Assembly: GCF_900157385.1 (NCBI RefSeq)
Contig: NZ_LT717701.1
Coordinates: 474,693 to 538,692, forward strand
DNA: 64,000 nucleotides
Direction: 5' to 3'
Origin: Mycobacterium terramassiliense
Lineage (GTDB): Bacteria; Actinomycetota; Actinomycetes; Mycobacteriales; Mycobacteriaceae
Positions 7,955 through 15,448 of this stretch are shown here, piece after piece. The notes below the pieces were generated by a model. It saw only the letters and a list, made by a program, of their open reading frames with translations. It was not told where the DNA came from and did not search any database. The translations under genes and the position numbers were made by a program. How positions within the stretch are numbered: position 1 is the first letter of the stretch; each line of letters opens with the position of its first letter.

Positions 7955-8572
7955 ATGGTCCGACCCGCGCAGACGGCGCGCAGCGAGCGCACCCGCGAGG
8001 CGCTGATCCAGGCCGCGCTGGTGCGCTTCTTGGCCCAGGGCGTCGAGGACACGTCGGCCGAGGAGATCGCCTCGGACGCGGGGGTCTCGCTGCGGCCCTT
8101 CTACCGCCACTTCCGCTCCAAGCACGACCTGTTGTTCGCCGACTACACCGGGCTGAACTGGTTTCGTGCCGCGCTGGACGCCCGGCCCGCCGACGAGCCG
8201 ATCATCGATTCGGTGCAGTCGGCCGTCTTCTCGTTCCCCTATGACGTTGAGGCCGTGACGAAGATCGCGGCATTGCGGGGCGGCGAGCTCGACCCCGGCC
8301 GCATCGTGCGCCATATCCAGGAAGTCCAGGCCGACTTCGCCGACGCCATCCAGGAGCAGCTGCAACGGCGTCGCTGTGCGGCGCTGCCCACGCCCGACGC
8401 GCGGTTGCGCGCGGCGGTCACCGCGCGCTGCATCGCGGCGGCGGTTTTCGGCGCGATGGAACTCTGGATGCTCGGTGAGGATCGCTCGCTGGGCGAGCTG
8501 GCCCGGATGTGCCACACCGCGCTCGAGTCGCTGCGGGCCGGCATCACCGACGCCTGGGCGGTCGGCGGCTGA
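7955..8572 (+). CDS. TetR-family repressor (Rv3830c-like)
   Basis: A 205-residue TetR regulator. The N-terminal DNA-binding domain (about 8-60) has TREALIQAALVRFLAQGVED, the HTH AEEIASDAGVSLRPFYRHFRSK and the connecting LLFADY. The C-terminal ligand domain is all-helical, with no family-specific signature that names the inducer. The ATG at 7955 suits a leaderless start; the longer frame crosses the operator. Two near-identical operators flank it, one at its own promoter and one before the downstream carotenoid-dehydrogenase-like gene. It therefore probably represses itself, the divergent membrane protein and that oxidoreductase. Confidence 0.88.
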   Translation: MVRPAQTARSERTREALIQAALVRFLAQGVEDTSAEEIASDAGVSLRPFYRHFRSKHDLLFADYTGLNWFRAALDARPADEPIIDSVQSAVFSFPYDVEAVTKIAALRGGELDPGRIVRHIQEVQADFADAIQEQLQRRRCAALPTPDARLRAAVTARCIAAAVFGAMELWMLGEDRSLGELARMCHTALESLRAGITDAWAVGG

Positions 8573-8578
8573 GTCCAG

Positions 8579-8598
8579 TTTCGTCATAATTGACAAAA
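8579..8598. promoter_or_regulatory. TetR operator 2
   Basis: TTTCGTCATAATTGACAAAA holds GTCA-N4-TGAC and is the near-identical reverse complement of operator 1. It lies 40 bp upstream of the FAD oxidoreductase start, just after the tetR-type stop. Confidence 0.65.
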
Positions 8599-8638
8599 CA
8601 TGGCGGGCGTGCCAGCCTCCATTCCTGGAGGGCAGGAC

Positions 8639-10213
8639 ATGACTGAATACGACGCGATCGTCATCGGCGCGGGACACAACGGGTTGGCCGCGGCGGTGCT
8701 GCTACAAAAGGCCGGGCTGCGGACGTTGTGCCTGGACGCCAAGCTCTATGCCGGCGGGATGGCTTCCACGGTCGAGCTTTTCGACGGCTACCAATTCGAG
8801 ATCGCCGGCTCGGTGCAGTTCCCGACCGCGTCGGTGGTGGTCGAGGAATTGGGCCTGGACACCCTCGAGACCATCGATCTGGAGGTGATGTCGGTCGCGG
8901 TGCGCGGCGTCGGCGACGATCCGCTGATCCAGTACAGCGACCCCATCAAGCTGTTCACCCACCTCAATGAGGTGCACGGGGCGGACGCCGTCAACGGGAT
9001 GGCGGGGCTGATGGCCTGGAGCCAGGCGCCGACGAGGGCACTGGGCCGGTTCGAGGCGGGGACCCCTCCCAAAACCTTCGACGAGATGTATGCCTGCGCC
9101 ACCAACGAATTCGAACGTTCGGCCATCGACGACATGCTGTTCGGTTCGGTCACCGACGTGCTGGACCGCTACCTGCCGGACCGCGAGAAGCACGGGGCGC
9201 TGCGCGGCTCGATGACCGTGCTGGCCGTCAACACGCTGTACCGCGGGCCCGCCACGCCGGGCAGCGCCGCGGCGCTGGCGTTCGGGCTGGGCGTGCCCGA
9301 CGGGGACACCATGCAGATGAAGAAGCTGCGCGGCGGAATCGGCGCGCTGACCGCCCACCTGGCGCGGCTGTTGGAAAGCCTGGGCGGAGAAGTGCGGCTG
9401 CGCACCAAGGTCACCGACATCCTGGTCGACAATGCCCAGTCCGGAGGCCGGGTCACCGGAGTGCGCACGGAGGCGGGGGAGACGCTGGCCGCGCCGATCG
9501 TCGTCTCCAACCTGGCGCCCGACGTCACGCTCAACGAGCTGATCGATCCCGCCGCACTGCCCGCCGACATCCGCCAGCGGTACGCGGGGATCGACCACCG
9601 CGGCAGCTACCTGCAGATGCACTTCGCGTTGGCAGAGGCCCCGAAATTCGCCGCGCCCTACGAGGCGCTCAACGAGCCGGCCATGCAGGCGTCCATCGGC
9701 TTGTTCTGCACGCCGGAGGAAGTGCAGCAGCAGTGGGAGGACGCCCGGCGCGGGATCGTGCCGGCCGACCCGACGCTGGTGCTGCAGATCCCGTCGCAGA
9801 ACGACCCGGACCTGGCGCCCGAGGGCAAGCACGCCGCGTCGGCGTTCGCGCTGTGGTTCCCGATCGAGGGCGGCGCGGACTACGGCCAAACGAAGGTCGA
9901 GATGGGCCAGCGGGTGATCGACAAGATCACCCGGTTGGCGCCGAACTTCGAGGGCAGCATCATCCGGCACACGACCTTCACGCCCAGGCACATGGGGGTG
10001 ATGTTCGGCGCGCCCGGCGGCGACTACTGCCACGGTCTGTTGAGCTCTGACCAGATCGGGCCGAATCGCCCCGGCCCGAAAGGCTTTCTCGGCCAGCCGA
10101 TCCCGATCAAGGGGCTGTACCTCGGCGGCGCCGGGTGCCATGGCGGCCCGGGGATCACCTTCATTCCCGGCTACAACGCCGCCCGCGCGGCGCTGGAGGA
10201 GCTGGGCCGCTAG
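8639..10213 (+). CDS. Phytoene dehydrogenase-like FAD oxidoreductase (Rv3829c-like)
   Basis: A 524-residue flavoprotein of the carotenoid/retinol desaturase family. The FAD-binding Rossmann motif is YDAIVIGAGHNGLAAAVLLQKAG at the N-terminus (core GAGHNG), followed by GGMASTVELFDGYQFEIAG. The C-terminal FAD signature is GLYLGGAGCHGGPGITFIPGYNAA (core GGAGCHGG). The start at 8639 has GGAGG about 10 nt upstream. Reactions in this family are desaturations or saturations of polyenes; the substrate here is unknown. It is preceded by TetR operator 2, so the local repressor probably controls it. Its last codons overlap the convergent Rv3819-like gene. Confidence 0.85.
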   Translation: MTEYDAIVIGAGHNGLAAAVLLQKAGLRTLCLDAKLYAGGMASTVELFDGYQFEIAGSVQFPTASVVVEELGLDTLETIDLEVMSVAVRGVGDDPLIQYSDPIKLFTHLNEVHGADAVNGMAGLMAWSQAPTRALGRFEAGTPPKTFDEMYACATNEFERSAIDDMLFGSVTDVLDRYLPDREKHGALRGSMTVLAVNTLYRGPATPGSAAALAFGLGVPDGDTMQMKKLRGGIGALTAHLARLLESLGGEVRLRTKVTDILVDNAQSGGRVTGVRTEAGETLAAPIVVSNLAPDVTLNELIDPAALPADIRQRYAGIDHRGSYLQMHFALAEAPKFAAPYEALNEPAMQASIGLFCTPEEVQQQWEDARRGIVPADPTLVLQIPSQNDPDLAPEGKHAASAFALWFPIEGGADYGQTKVEMGQRVIDKITRLAPNFEGSIIRHTTFTPRHMGVMFGAPGGDYCHGLLSSDQIGPNRPGPKGFLGQPIPIKGLYLGGAGCHGGPGITFIPGYNAARAALEELGR

Positions 10214-10542
10214 CCGCGCTCGCCCAGCAGTTCGTCCAGCAACGCGGTGAACTCCTCCGGACGCTCCGGCGTCAGCGCGGGGCTGGGCCAGGTCCCCGGT
10301 ACGTCGAGGGTGATCAGCGTCGACTTGAAGGGCCGCTGGATGTCCAGGGGCAGCCAGCGACGGAAGTCGGAGCTGCCCCAGATGCGGAACCGCTGCATGA
10401 ACATGCCCAACGACTCGACCTTGTACCCGCGGATGCTGTCCAGCGCGATGACCTTGGACGTGCCAGAAGGAAAGTGGTAGCGGCGCAACGTGATCGCCGC
10501 GCGATCCAGCTGGACCAGCCCGTCGTCGTAATTGGCGTTCAT
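10210..10542 (-). CDS. Conserved hypothetical, PH-like fold (Rv3819-like)
   Basis: A 110-residue soluble protein with no transmembrane helix. The pattern of short beta-strands (AAITLRRYHFPSGTSKVIALDSIRGYKVE and RIWGSSDFRRWLPLD) resembles a bacterial PH-like domain. It overlaps the Rieske/MBL gene by 4 nt (ATGA), so the two are translationally coupled and may work together. Length and position match Rv3819 of M. tuberculosis. Function unknown. Confidence 0.7.
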   Translation of the reverse strand: MNANYDDGLVQLDRAAITLRRYHFPSGTSKVIALDSIRGYKVESLGMFMQRFRIWGSSDFRRWLPLDIQRPFKSTLITLDVPGTWPSPALTPERPEEFTALLDELLGERG

Positions 10543-12113
10543 TTCTTGGCGCTCCGCAGTTGGTGGCCCCGGGCGGTCAGGCAGTGGCCGTCGTCCAAGC
10601 GCCACTGCCAGCCGTGCAGGTTACAGGTCAAGGTGTTGCCCTCTACCACACCGAATTTCGACAGGTCGGCCTTGAGGTGGGGACAGCGACGCTGAATTTC
10701 CCAGCCGTCCACGGTGATCGATGCGGAGTCGTCGTGGGTCTCGGCGAACCATCCGTCGGCGTAGGCGATCCGCTCGTCGGTCAGGCACTTGAAGAACGTG
10801 TACAGGTATTCGTTGTAGCCGCCCACCCGCCATGCCGTGAAACGGGTGGACAGGAAGATGGTGTTGACCCAGTCCGGTTCGTGGTCGCGCAGCACGGTGC
10901 GCACCAGCTCCGGCGCGATGCCGAAACCGTACCGGACCTTTTCGTCCGGAATGCGTTCGCGCACGGTCCTTTTGGGGAAGTCCAGAATTACCGTCTCGGG
11001 ACCGATGACGAGCTCGACGGGGTAGCCGATGCCGTCGCAGATCTCGTCGCTTTGCAGCATGATCGGCTCGAACAGCGCGCGCAGTTGGTCCAGCAACGGC
11101 TCGCCGGTGGCGGGGGCCCAACCCGCGCGCTCCGCGGCCAACACGGGCGCCATCCGGTCGGCGTAGTCGGCGATGTAGGCCGACTTGCCGGTGGTGAAGA
11201 TGGCCTCGACTCCCCCGCAAGCGGGTGGTGCCCCCACGTCGGCCGGCGGCGGATGACGCAGTGAATTCAGCGTCGCGCCGGTGAAGTCCGCCCTCGACCC
11301 GGGAATCATCAGCAGGCCACCGTCGTGCCCGTGCGCGCGCATCTGCTCCAGGAAGACGATTTGGTCGGGGAAGATGTTGGCCGGGTCGCCGTGGTCGTCG
11401 TTGAGGTGGCGCAACTCGGGGTCCAAAAAGCACGGCGGCCCCGCCGACGGCACCACCCACCTCGCACCCACCTGGGCGATGTACTGGCGGGCGCGGTCCA
11501 TCTGCCGCTGCCTCTTCTGGATGCCGAACGACTCCTTGGCGCGGGCCGGCATGTCGTAAACCATCGGATACCAGATCGCGCCGGAGTACTGCAGCAGGTG
11601 CACGTCCACACCGCCGAATTCGGTTTCCAGCGCATCCAGGTCCACCGGCCGGGCGTCGTTCATGTCGAAAACCGTTGTGGTGCCGTCGGAAACCACCAGC
11701 GCCGAGTCGCCGATCGGGCCGTCGGCCGGGGCGCGCAGGGCGATGATCATGATGTCGAGGTCGCCCTTTGGGCCGCTGATCCGGTGCTTGGTCGAGTCGC
11801 TGGTCTCGTAGAAGCGATGAAACCCGAGTTTTTGCAACTCGTTTCGCAGGTCGGGCACGGGGAAGTCGGGCAGCAGCACCACGGCGTCCTTGTTGACATG
11901 GTCGCTGAGATTCTTGGCGTCGAAGTGATCCTTGTGCAGGTGGGAGACGTACAGGTAGTCGCAGTCGCCCAACCCGTCCCAGTCCAGCGCGCTGTTGTCG
12001 GGGAACGGAAACCACGACGCGAAGTAGGCGGGATTGACCCAGGGGTCACAAAGGATGGTGCCCGCGCGGGTCTCGATCAGGAATCCGGCGTGGCCGACGC
12101 TGGTGACCTGCAC
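10539..12113 (-). CDS. Metallo-beta-lactamase fold plus Rieske 2Fe-2S protein (Rv3818-like)
   Basis: A 524-residue two-domain protein. The N-terminal part is a metallo-beta-lactamase-like fold: VGHAGFLIETRAGTILCDPW and the metal motif VSHLHKDHFDAKNL (HxHxDH type, read as HLHKDH). The C-terminal Rieske domain binds a 2Fe-2S cluster through RRCPHLKADL (CxH) and LTCNLHGWQWRL (CxxH), about residues 455-500. The architecture recalls UlaG/CMP-Neu5Ac-hydroxylase-like proteins, so an oxygenase role is possible but unproven. GTG 12113 has AGG upstream. A copy of the window's short palindromic repeat lies in frame at 11211-11235 and adds residues reading APPACGG. Confidence 0.85.
   Translation of the reverse strand: MQVTSVGHAGFLIETRAGTILCDPWVNPAYFASWFPFPDNSALDWDGLGDCDYLYVSHLHKDHFDAKNLSDHVNKDAVVLLPDFPVPDLRNELQKLGFHRFYETSDSTKHRISGPKGDLDIMIIALRAPADGPIGDSALVVSDGTTTVFDMNDARPVDLDALETEFGGVDVHLLQYSGAIWYPMVYDMPARAKESFGIQKRQRQMDRARQYIAQVGARWVVPSAGPPCFLDPELRHLNDDHGDPANIFPDQIVFLEQMRAHGHDGGLLMIPGSRADFTGATLNSLRHPPPADVGAPPACGGVEAIFTTGKSAYIADYADRMAPVLAAERAGWAPATGEPLLDQLRALFEPIMLQSDEICDGIGYPVELVIGPETVILDFPKRTVRERIPDEKVRYGFGIAPELVRTVLRDHEPDWVNTIFLSTRFTAWRVGGYNEYLYTFFKCLTDERIAYADGWFAETHDDSASITVDGWEIQRRCPHLKADLSKFGVVEGNTLTCNLHGWQWRLDDGHCLTARGHQLRSAKK
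11211..11235. repeat. Short palindromic repeat, copy 1 (in coding frame)
   Basis: Core CCCCCGCAAGCGGGTGGTGC and trailing CCCC. The arms CCCGC and GCGGG flank AA. The copy lies inside the Rieske gene without breaking the frame. Confidence 0.7.
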
Positions 12114-12233
12114 TGATACCTTTCGGGGGACTGGGGGGACGTGCCGACGGTTGACGGCCGCGTCAGCCCCCGAGCTTAGCGCGATCCCGCGGCCGCCCTT
12201 CGGGCACTTCAGGCGGCTCATAGCCGGGCGCAC

Positions 12234-12239
12234 TAGGCT
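12234..12239 (+). promoter_or_regulatory. Acyltransferase cluster -10 hexamer
   Basis: TAGGCT (TANNNT) ends 8 nt before the GTG at 12248, suggesting a leaderless or near-leaderless first transcript of the acyltransferase cluster. Confidence 0.4.
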
Positions 12240-12247
12240 GAAGTGCT

Positions 12248-13018
12248 GTGGAACCGGTATACGGGACGATCATTCAGCTGACCCGCTTGATCTGGCGCCT
12301 TCAGGGCCTGAAGATCACTGTCTCGGGGGTCGAGAACTTGCCCAAGAGCGGTGGCGCGGTGATCGCGATCAACCACACCGGCTACCTGGACTTCACCTTC
12401 GCGGGGTTGCCCGCCTACAAGCAGGGCCTTGGACGCAAGGTCCGGTTCATGGCCAAACAAGAGGTCTTCGACGACAGGATCACGGGGCCGATCATGCGCA
12501 GCCTGCGGCACATCTCCGTGGACCGGCAGGACGGGGCCGCGTCCTACGAGGCCGCCGTCCGCAACCTCAAGGACGGCGAGCTGGTCGGCGTCTACCCCGA
12601 AGCCACGATCAGCCGCAGCTTCGAAATCAAGGAGTTCAAGTCCGGGGCCGCCCGGATGGCCGTCGATGCCGGGGTGCCCATCGTGCCGCACATCGTCTGG
12701 GGCGCGCAGCGAATCTGGACCAAGGGCCACCCCAAGAAGCTGCTGCGTCCCAAGGTGCCGATCGTCGTTTTGGTGGGCGAGCCGATCGAACCGACGCTGG
12801 CGATCGAGGAGTTGAAGGGCCTCCTGCATTCGCGGATGCAACATTTGCTGGAACGGGCGCAGGAACTCTATGGCCCCCATCCGGCCGGCGAGTTCTGGGT
12901 GCCGCGCCGGCTCGGCGGCGGCGCGCCGTCGCTCGCGGAGGCGGCCCGGATGGACGCCGAGGATGCCGCCGCGCGGGCGGCCCGCCGCACCCGAGCCGCC
13001 GGGCCGCCGGAGCAGTAG
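12248..13018 (+). CDS. PlsC-type 1-acylglycerol-phosphate acyltransferase homologue 1 (Rv3816c-like)
   Basis: A 256-residue lysophospholipid acyltransferase family member, probably at the inner face of the plasma membrane. The catalytic HX4D motif is NHTGYLDF near residue 42. The glycerol-phosphate-binding block is VGVYPEATISRSFE near residue 118, with PIVPHIVWGAQRIW further on. No strong signal peptide is visible. It is the first of three tandem paralogues on one strand, with gaps of 3 and 16 nt, so they form an operon. The acyl donor and acceptor of each copy are unknown; phosphatidic-acid synthesis or lipid remodelling is the family role. Confidence 0.85.
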   Translation: MEPVYGTIIQLTRLIWRLQGLKITVSGVENLPKSGGAVIAINHTGYLDFTFAGLPAYKQGLGRKVRFMAKQEVFDDRITGPIMRSLRHISVDRQDGAASYEAAVRNLKDGELVGVYPEATISRSFEIKEFKSGAARMAVDAGVPIVPHIVWGAQRIWTKGHPKKLLRPKVPIVVLVGEPIEPTLAIEELKGLLHSRMQHLLERAQELYGPHPAGEFWVPRRLGGGAPSLAEAARMDAEDAAARAARRTRAAGPPEQ

Positions 13019-13021
13019 CCG

Positions 13022-13789
13022 ATGGCGGAGCCGACCTTTCGCGCCCTCGAGATCCTGGCCCGGCTCGTGGTGCTGGCCACCGGCACACGCATCACCTATC
13101 GGGGTGAGGAGAACGTCCCCGATACCGGCGGAGCGGTGATCGCGATCAACCACACCAGCTATGTCGATTTTTTACCTGCCGCGTTAGCTGTGCATCGGCG
13201 GCGCCGTCGGCTTAGATTCATGATCAAAGCCGAGATGCAGCAGGTGAAGGTCGTCAATTTCTTGATCAAGCACACTCGCACCATTCCGGTGGACCGCGGC
13301 GCCGGGGCAGACGCCTACGCGGTCGCCGTGCAGCGGCTGCGTGAGGGCGAGCTGGTCGGTGTCTATCCGGAGGCCACGATCAGCCGGAGTTTCGAGCTCA
13401 AGGAATTCAAGACCGGCGCGGCGCGGATGGCCGTCGAGGCGGACGTGCCGATCGTCCCGGTGATCGTCTGGGGGGCTCATCGCATTTGGACCAAGGACCA
13501 TCCCCGGCAGATCGGCCGCAAGAAGCTGCCGGTCGCCGTGCAGGTGGGTGGGCCGCTGCGCGCGGCCGGGGACGTCGCGTCCACCACGGCCGCCCTGCGA
13601 GAATCGATGACCGCACTGTTGCACCGGGCGCAGCACCGGTATCCGCACCCCGCCGGCGCCTACTGGGTGCCGCACCGGCTGGGCGGCGGCGCGCCGACTC
13701 CGGCGGAGGCGGCGCAGATAGAGGCCGACGAGGCGGCGGCGAGGTCGGCCGGCAGGGACGCCCACCGTACGCCGCATCGGTCGCGTTAG
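13022..13789 (+). CDS. PlsC-type acyltransferase homologue 2 (Rv3815c-like)
   Basis: A 255-residue paralogue of the preceding gene. It has NHTSYVDF as HX4D motif, an arginine-rich patch RRRRRLRFMIKAEMQQVK, VGVYPEATISRSFELKEFK and VPVIVWGAHRIWTKDH (catalytic and substrate-binding blocks). The C-terminal HPAGAYWVPHRLGGGAPTPAEA tail is shared by all three paralogues and is rare outside this family. The ATG at 13022 lies 3 nt after the first gene's stop. The basic patch differs from copy 1 and might affect membrane or substrate contact. Confidence 0.85.
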   Translation: MAEPTFRALEILARLVVLATGTRITYRGEENVPDTGGAVIAINHTSYVDFLPAALAVHRRRRRLRFMIKAEMQQVKVVNFLIKHTRTIPVDRGAGADAYAVAVQRLREGELVGVYPEATISRSFELKEFKTGAARMAVEADVPIVPVIVWGAHRIWTKDHPRQIGRKKLPVAVQVGGPLRAAGDVASTTAALRESMTALLHRAQHRYPHPAGAYWVPHRLGGGAPTPAEAAQIEADEAAARSAGRDAHRTPHRSR

Positions 13790-13805
13790 GGGGAAGGAGA
13801 GAAAC

Positions 13806-14591
13806 ATGGCAGAGCCATTTTTCCGCTTCGCGGAGATGGTTGTCCCGGCGGTCGTCGCGATGAACGGAACCAAGCTCACGTTCGAAGGCCTCGAGAACAT
13901 TCCCACGCGGGGCGGTGCCTTGATCGCCCTCAACCACACCAGCTACCTGGACTGGATGCCCGCGTCGATCGCCGCCCACGAACGCAAGCGACGGCTGCGC
14001 TTCATGATCAAAGCCGAGATGGCGGACGTGAAGGCCGTCAACTTCGTGATCAAGCACTGCCAGCTCATTCCGGTGGACCGTCGGATGGGGCAGGACGCCT
14101 ACGCGGTGGCCGTGCAGAAGCTGCGGGAGGGAGAACTCGTCGGTCTGCATCCCGAGGCCACCATCAGCCGCAGCTTCGAGCTGCGGGAGTTCAAGTCGGG
14201 AGCGGCTCGCATGGCGCTGGAGGCGCGGGTGCCGATCATTCCGATGATCGTCTGGGGCGCGCATCGGATCTGGCCCAAGGATCATCCAAAGAAGGTGTTC
14301 CGCAACAAGGTTCCGATCACCGTGGCCGCCGGCCGCCCGGTACCGCCGGAGGGCAACGCCGAGCAGCTCATCGCCGCAGTGCGCCAGGCGATGAATACGA
14401 TGCTGTACCGGGTGCAGGAGGAGTATCCCCACCCCGAGGGCGAGTTCTGGGTGCCGCGGCGCCTGGGTGGCGCGGCACCGACCCAGGACGATTCCCGGGC
14501 GATCCGGTTGGCCGAATTGCAGGAGCGGATTCAGCGATCCGGTAGCGATGGCGTGACGCGACCGGGACAGACGCAAAGCGGAATCCACTGA
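13806..14591 (+). CDS. PlsC-type acyltransferase homologue 3 (Rv3814c-like)
   Basis: A 261-residue third paralogue. The HX4D motif is NHTSYLDW. VGLHPEATISRSFELREFK and IPMIVWGAHRIWPKDH match copies 1 and 2, with His replacing Tyr in the PEATIS block. The KAEMADVKAVNFVIKHCQLIPVDR segment is closest to copy 2. A clear GGAGAG ribosome binding site precedes the ATG. The C-terminal Gly/Ser/Thr-rich tail is divergent. The HAD phosphatase starts 22 nt downstream and probably shares the transcript. Confidence 0.85.
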   Translation: MAEPFFRFAEMVVPAVVAMNGTKLTFEGLENIPTRGGALIALNHTSYLDWMPASIAAHERKRRLRFMIKAEMADVKAVNFVIKHCQLIPVDRRMGQDAYAVAVQKLREGELVGLHPEATISRSFELREFKSGAARMALEARVPIIPMIVWGAHRIWPKDHPKKVFRNKVPITVAAGRPVPPEGNAEQLIAAVRQAMNTMLYRVQEEYPHPEGEFWVPRRLGGAAPTQDDSRAIRLAELQERIQRSGSDGVTRPGQTQSGIH

Positions 14592-14613
14592 GAGGCGAAG
14601 GCGGACCCTCTCA

Positions 14614-15429
14614 ATGACCTTGCCGGCGCTGATCGCCTGCGACGTCGACGGCACCCTGTTCGACGAAAACGAGACGATTTCCCCGCGCACCCGTGACGCG
14701 GTGCGTGCCGCCGTCGCCGCCGGAGCGCAGTTCGTCGTCGCGACCGGCCGGCCGCCGCGCTGGATACGCCCCGTCGTGGAGGCGCTCGGCTTCGCGCCGA
14801 TCGCGGTGTGCGCCAACGGCGCCGTCGTTTACGACCCCGCGAACGACCGGGTGCTGTCGTCGCGGACGCTGGCGGTCGACACGCTGGCCGAATTGGCCGA
14901 GCTCGCGGCGCGTGTCATCCCCGGCGCGGGGCTGGCCGTCGAGCGGATCGGCGAACGCGCCCACGACACGGCGACCCCGCAATTCATCAGCTCGCCCGGC
15001 TACGAGCACGCGTGGCTCAATCCGGACAACACCGAGGTGTCGATCGATGACCTGCTGAGCGCCCCGGCGATCAAGCTGCTGATCCGTAAGGCCGGCGCCC
15101 GCAGCGCGGACATGGCCGCCGCGTTGGCCAAACATGTTGGCATCGAGGGCGATATCACCTATTCCACCAACAACGGGTTGGTGGAAATCGTGCCGCTGGG
15201 GATCAGTAAGGCCAGCGGCGTCGAGGAGATCGCCAAACCGCAGGGGATCACCCGCGACGAGGTGGTCGCGTTCGGCGACATGCCCAACGACATCCCGATG
15301 CTGCTGTGGGCCGGCCACGGAGTGGCCATGGGCAACGCGCACCCCGACGTCGTGGCCGCGGCCGACGAGGTCACCGCGCCCAACACCGACGACGGGGTGG
15401 GGCGGGTGCTGGAGCGCTGGTGGTTGTAG
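14614..15429 (+). CDS. Cof-type HAD phosphatase (Rv3813c-like)
   Basis: A 271-residue HAD-superfamily hydrolase of the Cof/class IIB type. Motif I is IACDVDGTLFDEN, with the nucleophile Asp near residue 10. Motif II is FVVATGRPPRWI. Motif III Lys is in GISKASGVEEIA, and motif IV is VVAFGDMPNDIPML. The cap domain lies between motifs II and III, as in sugar- and flavin-phosphate phosphatases. It follows the acyltransferases closely and could act on a phosphorylated lipid or sugar intermediate, but the substrate is unproven. It converges on the PE gene with 19 nt between them. Confidence 0.85.
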   Translation: MTLPALIACDVDGTLFDENETISPRTRDAVRAAVAAGAQFVVATGRPPRWIRPVVEALGFAPIAVCANGAVVYDPANDRVLSSRTLAVDTLAELAELAARVIPGAGLAVERIGERAHDTATPQFISSPGYEHAWLNPDNTEVSIDDLLSAPAIKLLIRKAGARSADMAAALAKHVGIEGDITYSTNNGLVEIVPLGISKASGVEEIAKPQGITRDEVVAFGDMPNDIPMLLWAGHGVAMGNAHPDVVAAADEVTAPNTDDGVGRVLERWWL

Positions 15430-15448
15430 GGCAATCGAGCTTGAGGGG

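Noticed and set aside
8702..10141. 479-codon minus-strand open frame across the phytoene-dehydrogenase-like gene
   Set aside because: Antisense shadow; the sense frame has clear FAD motifs over its full length.
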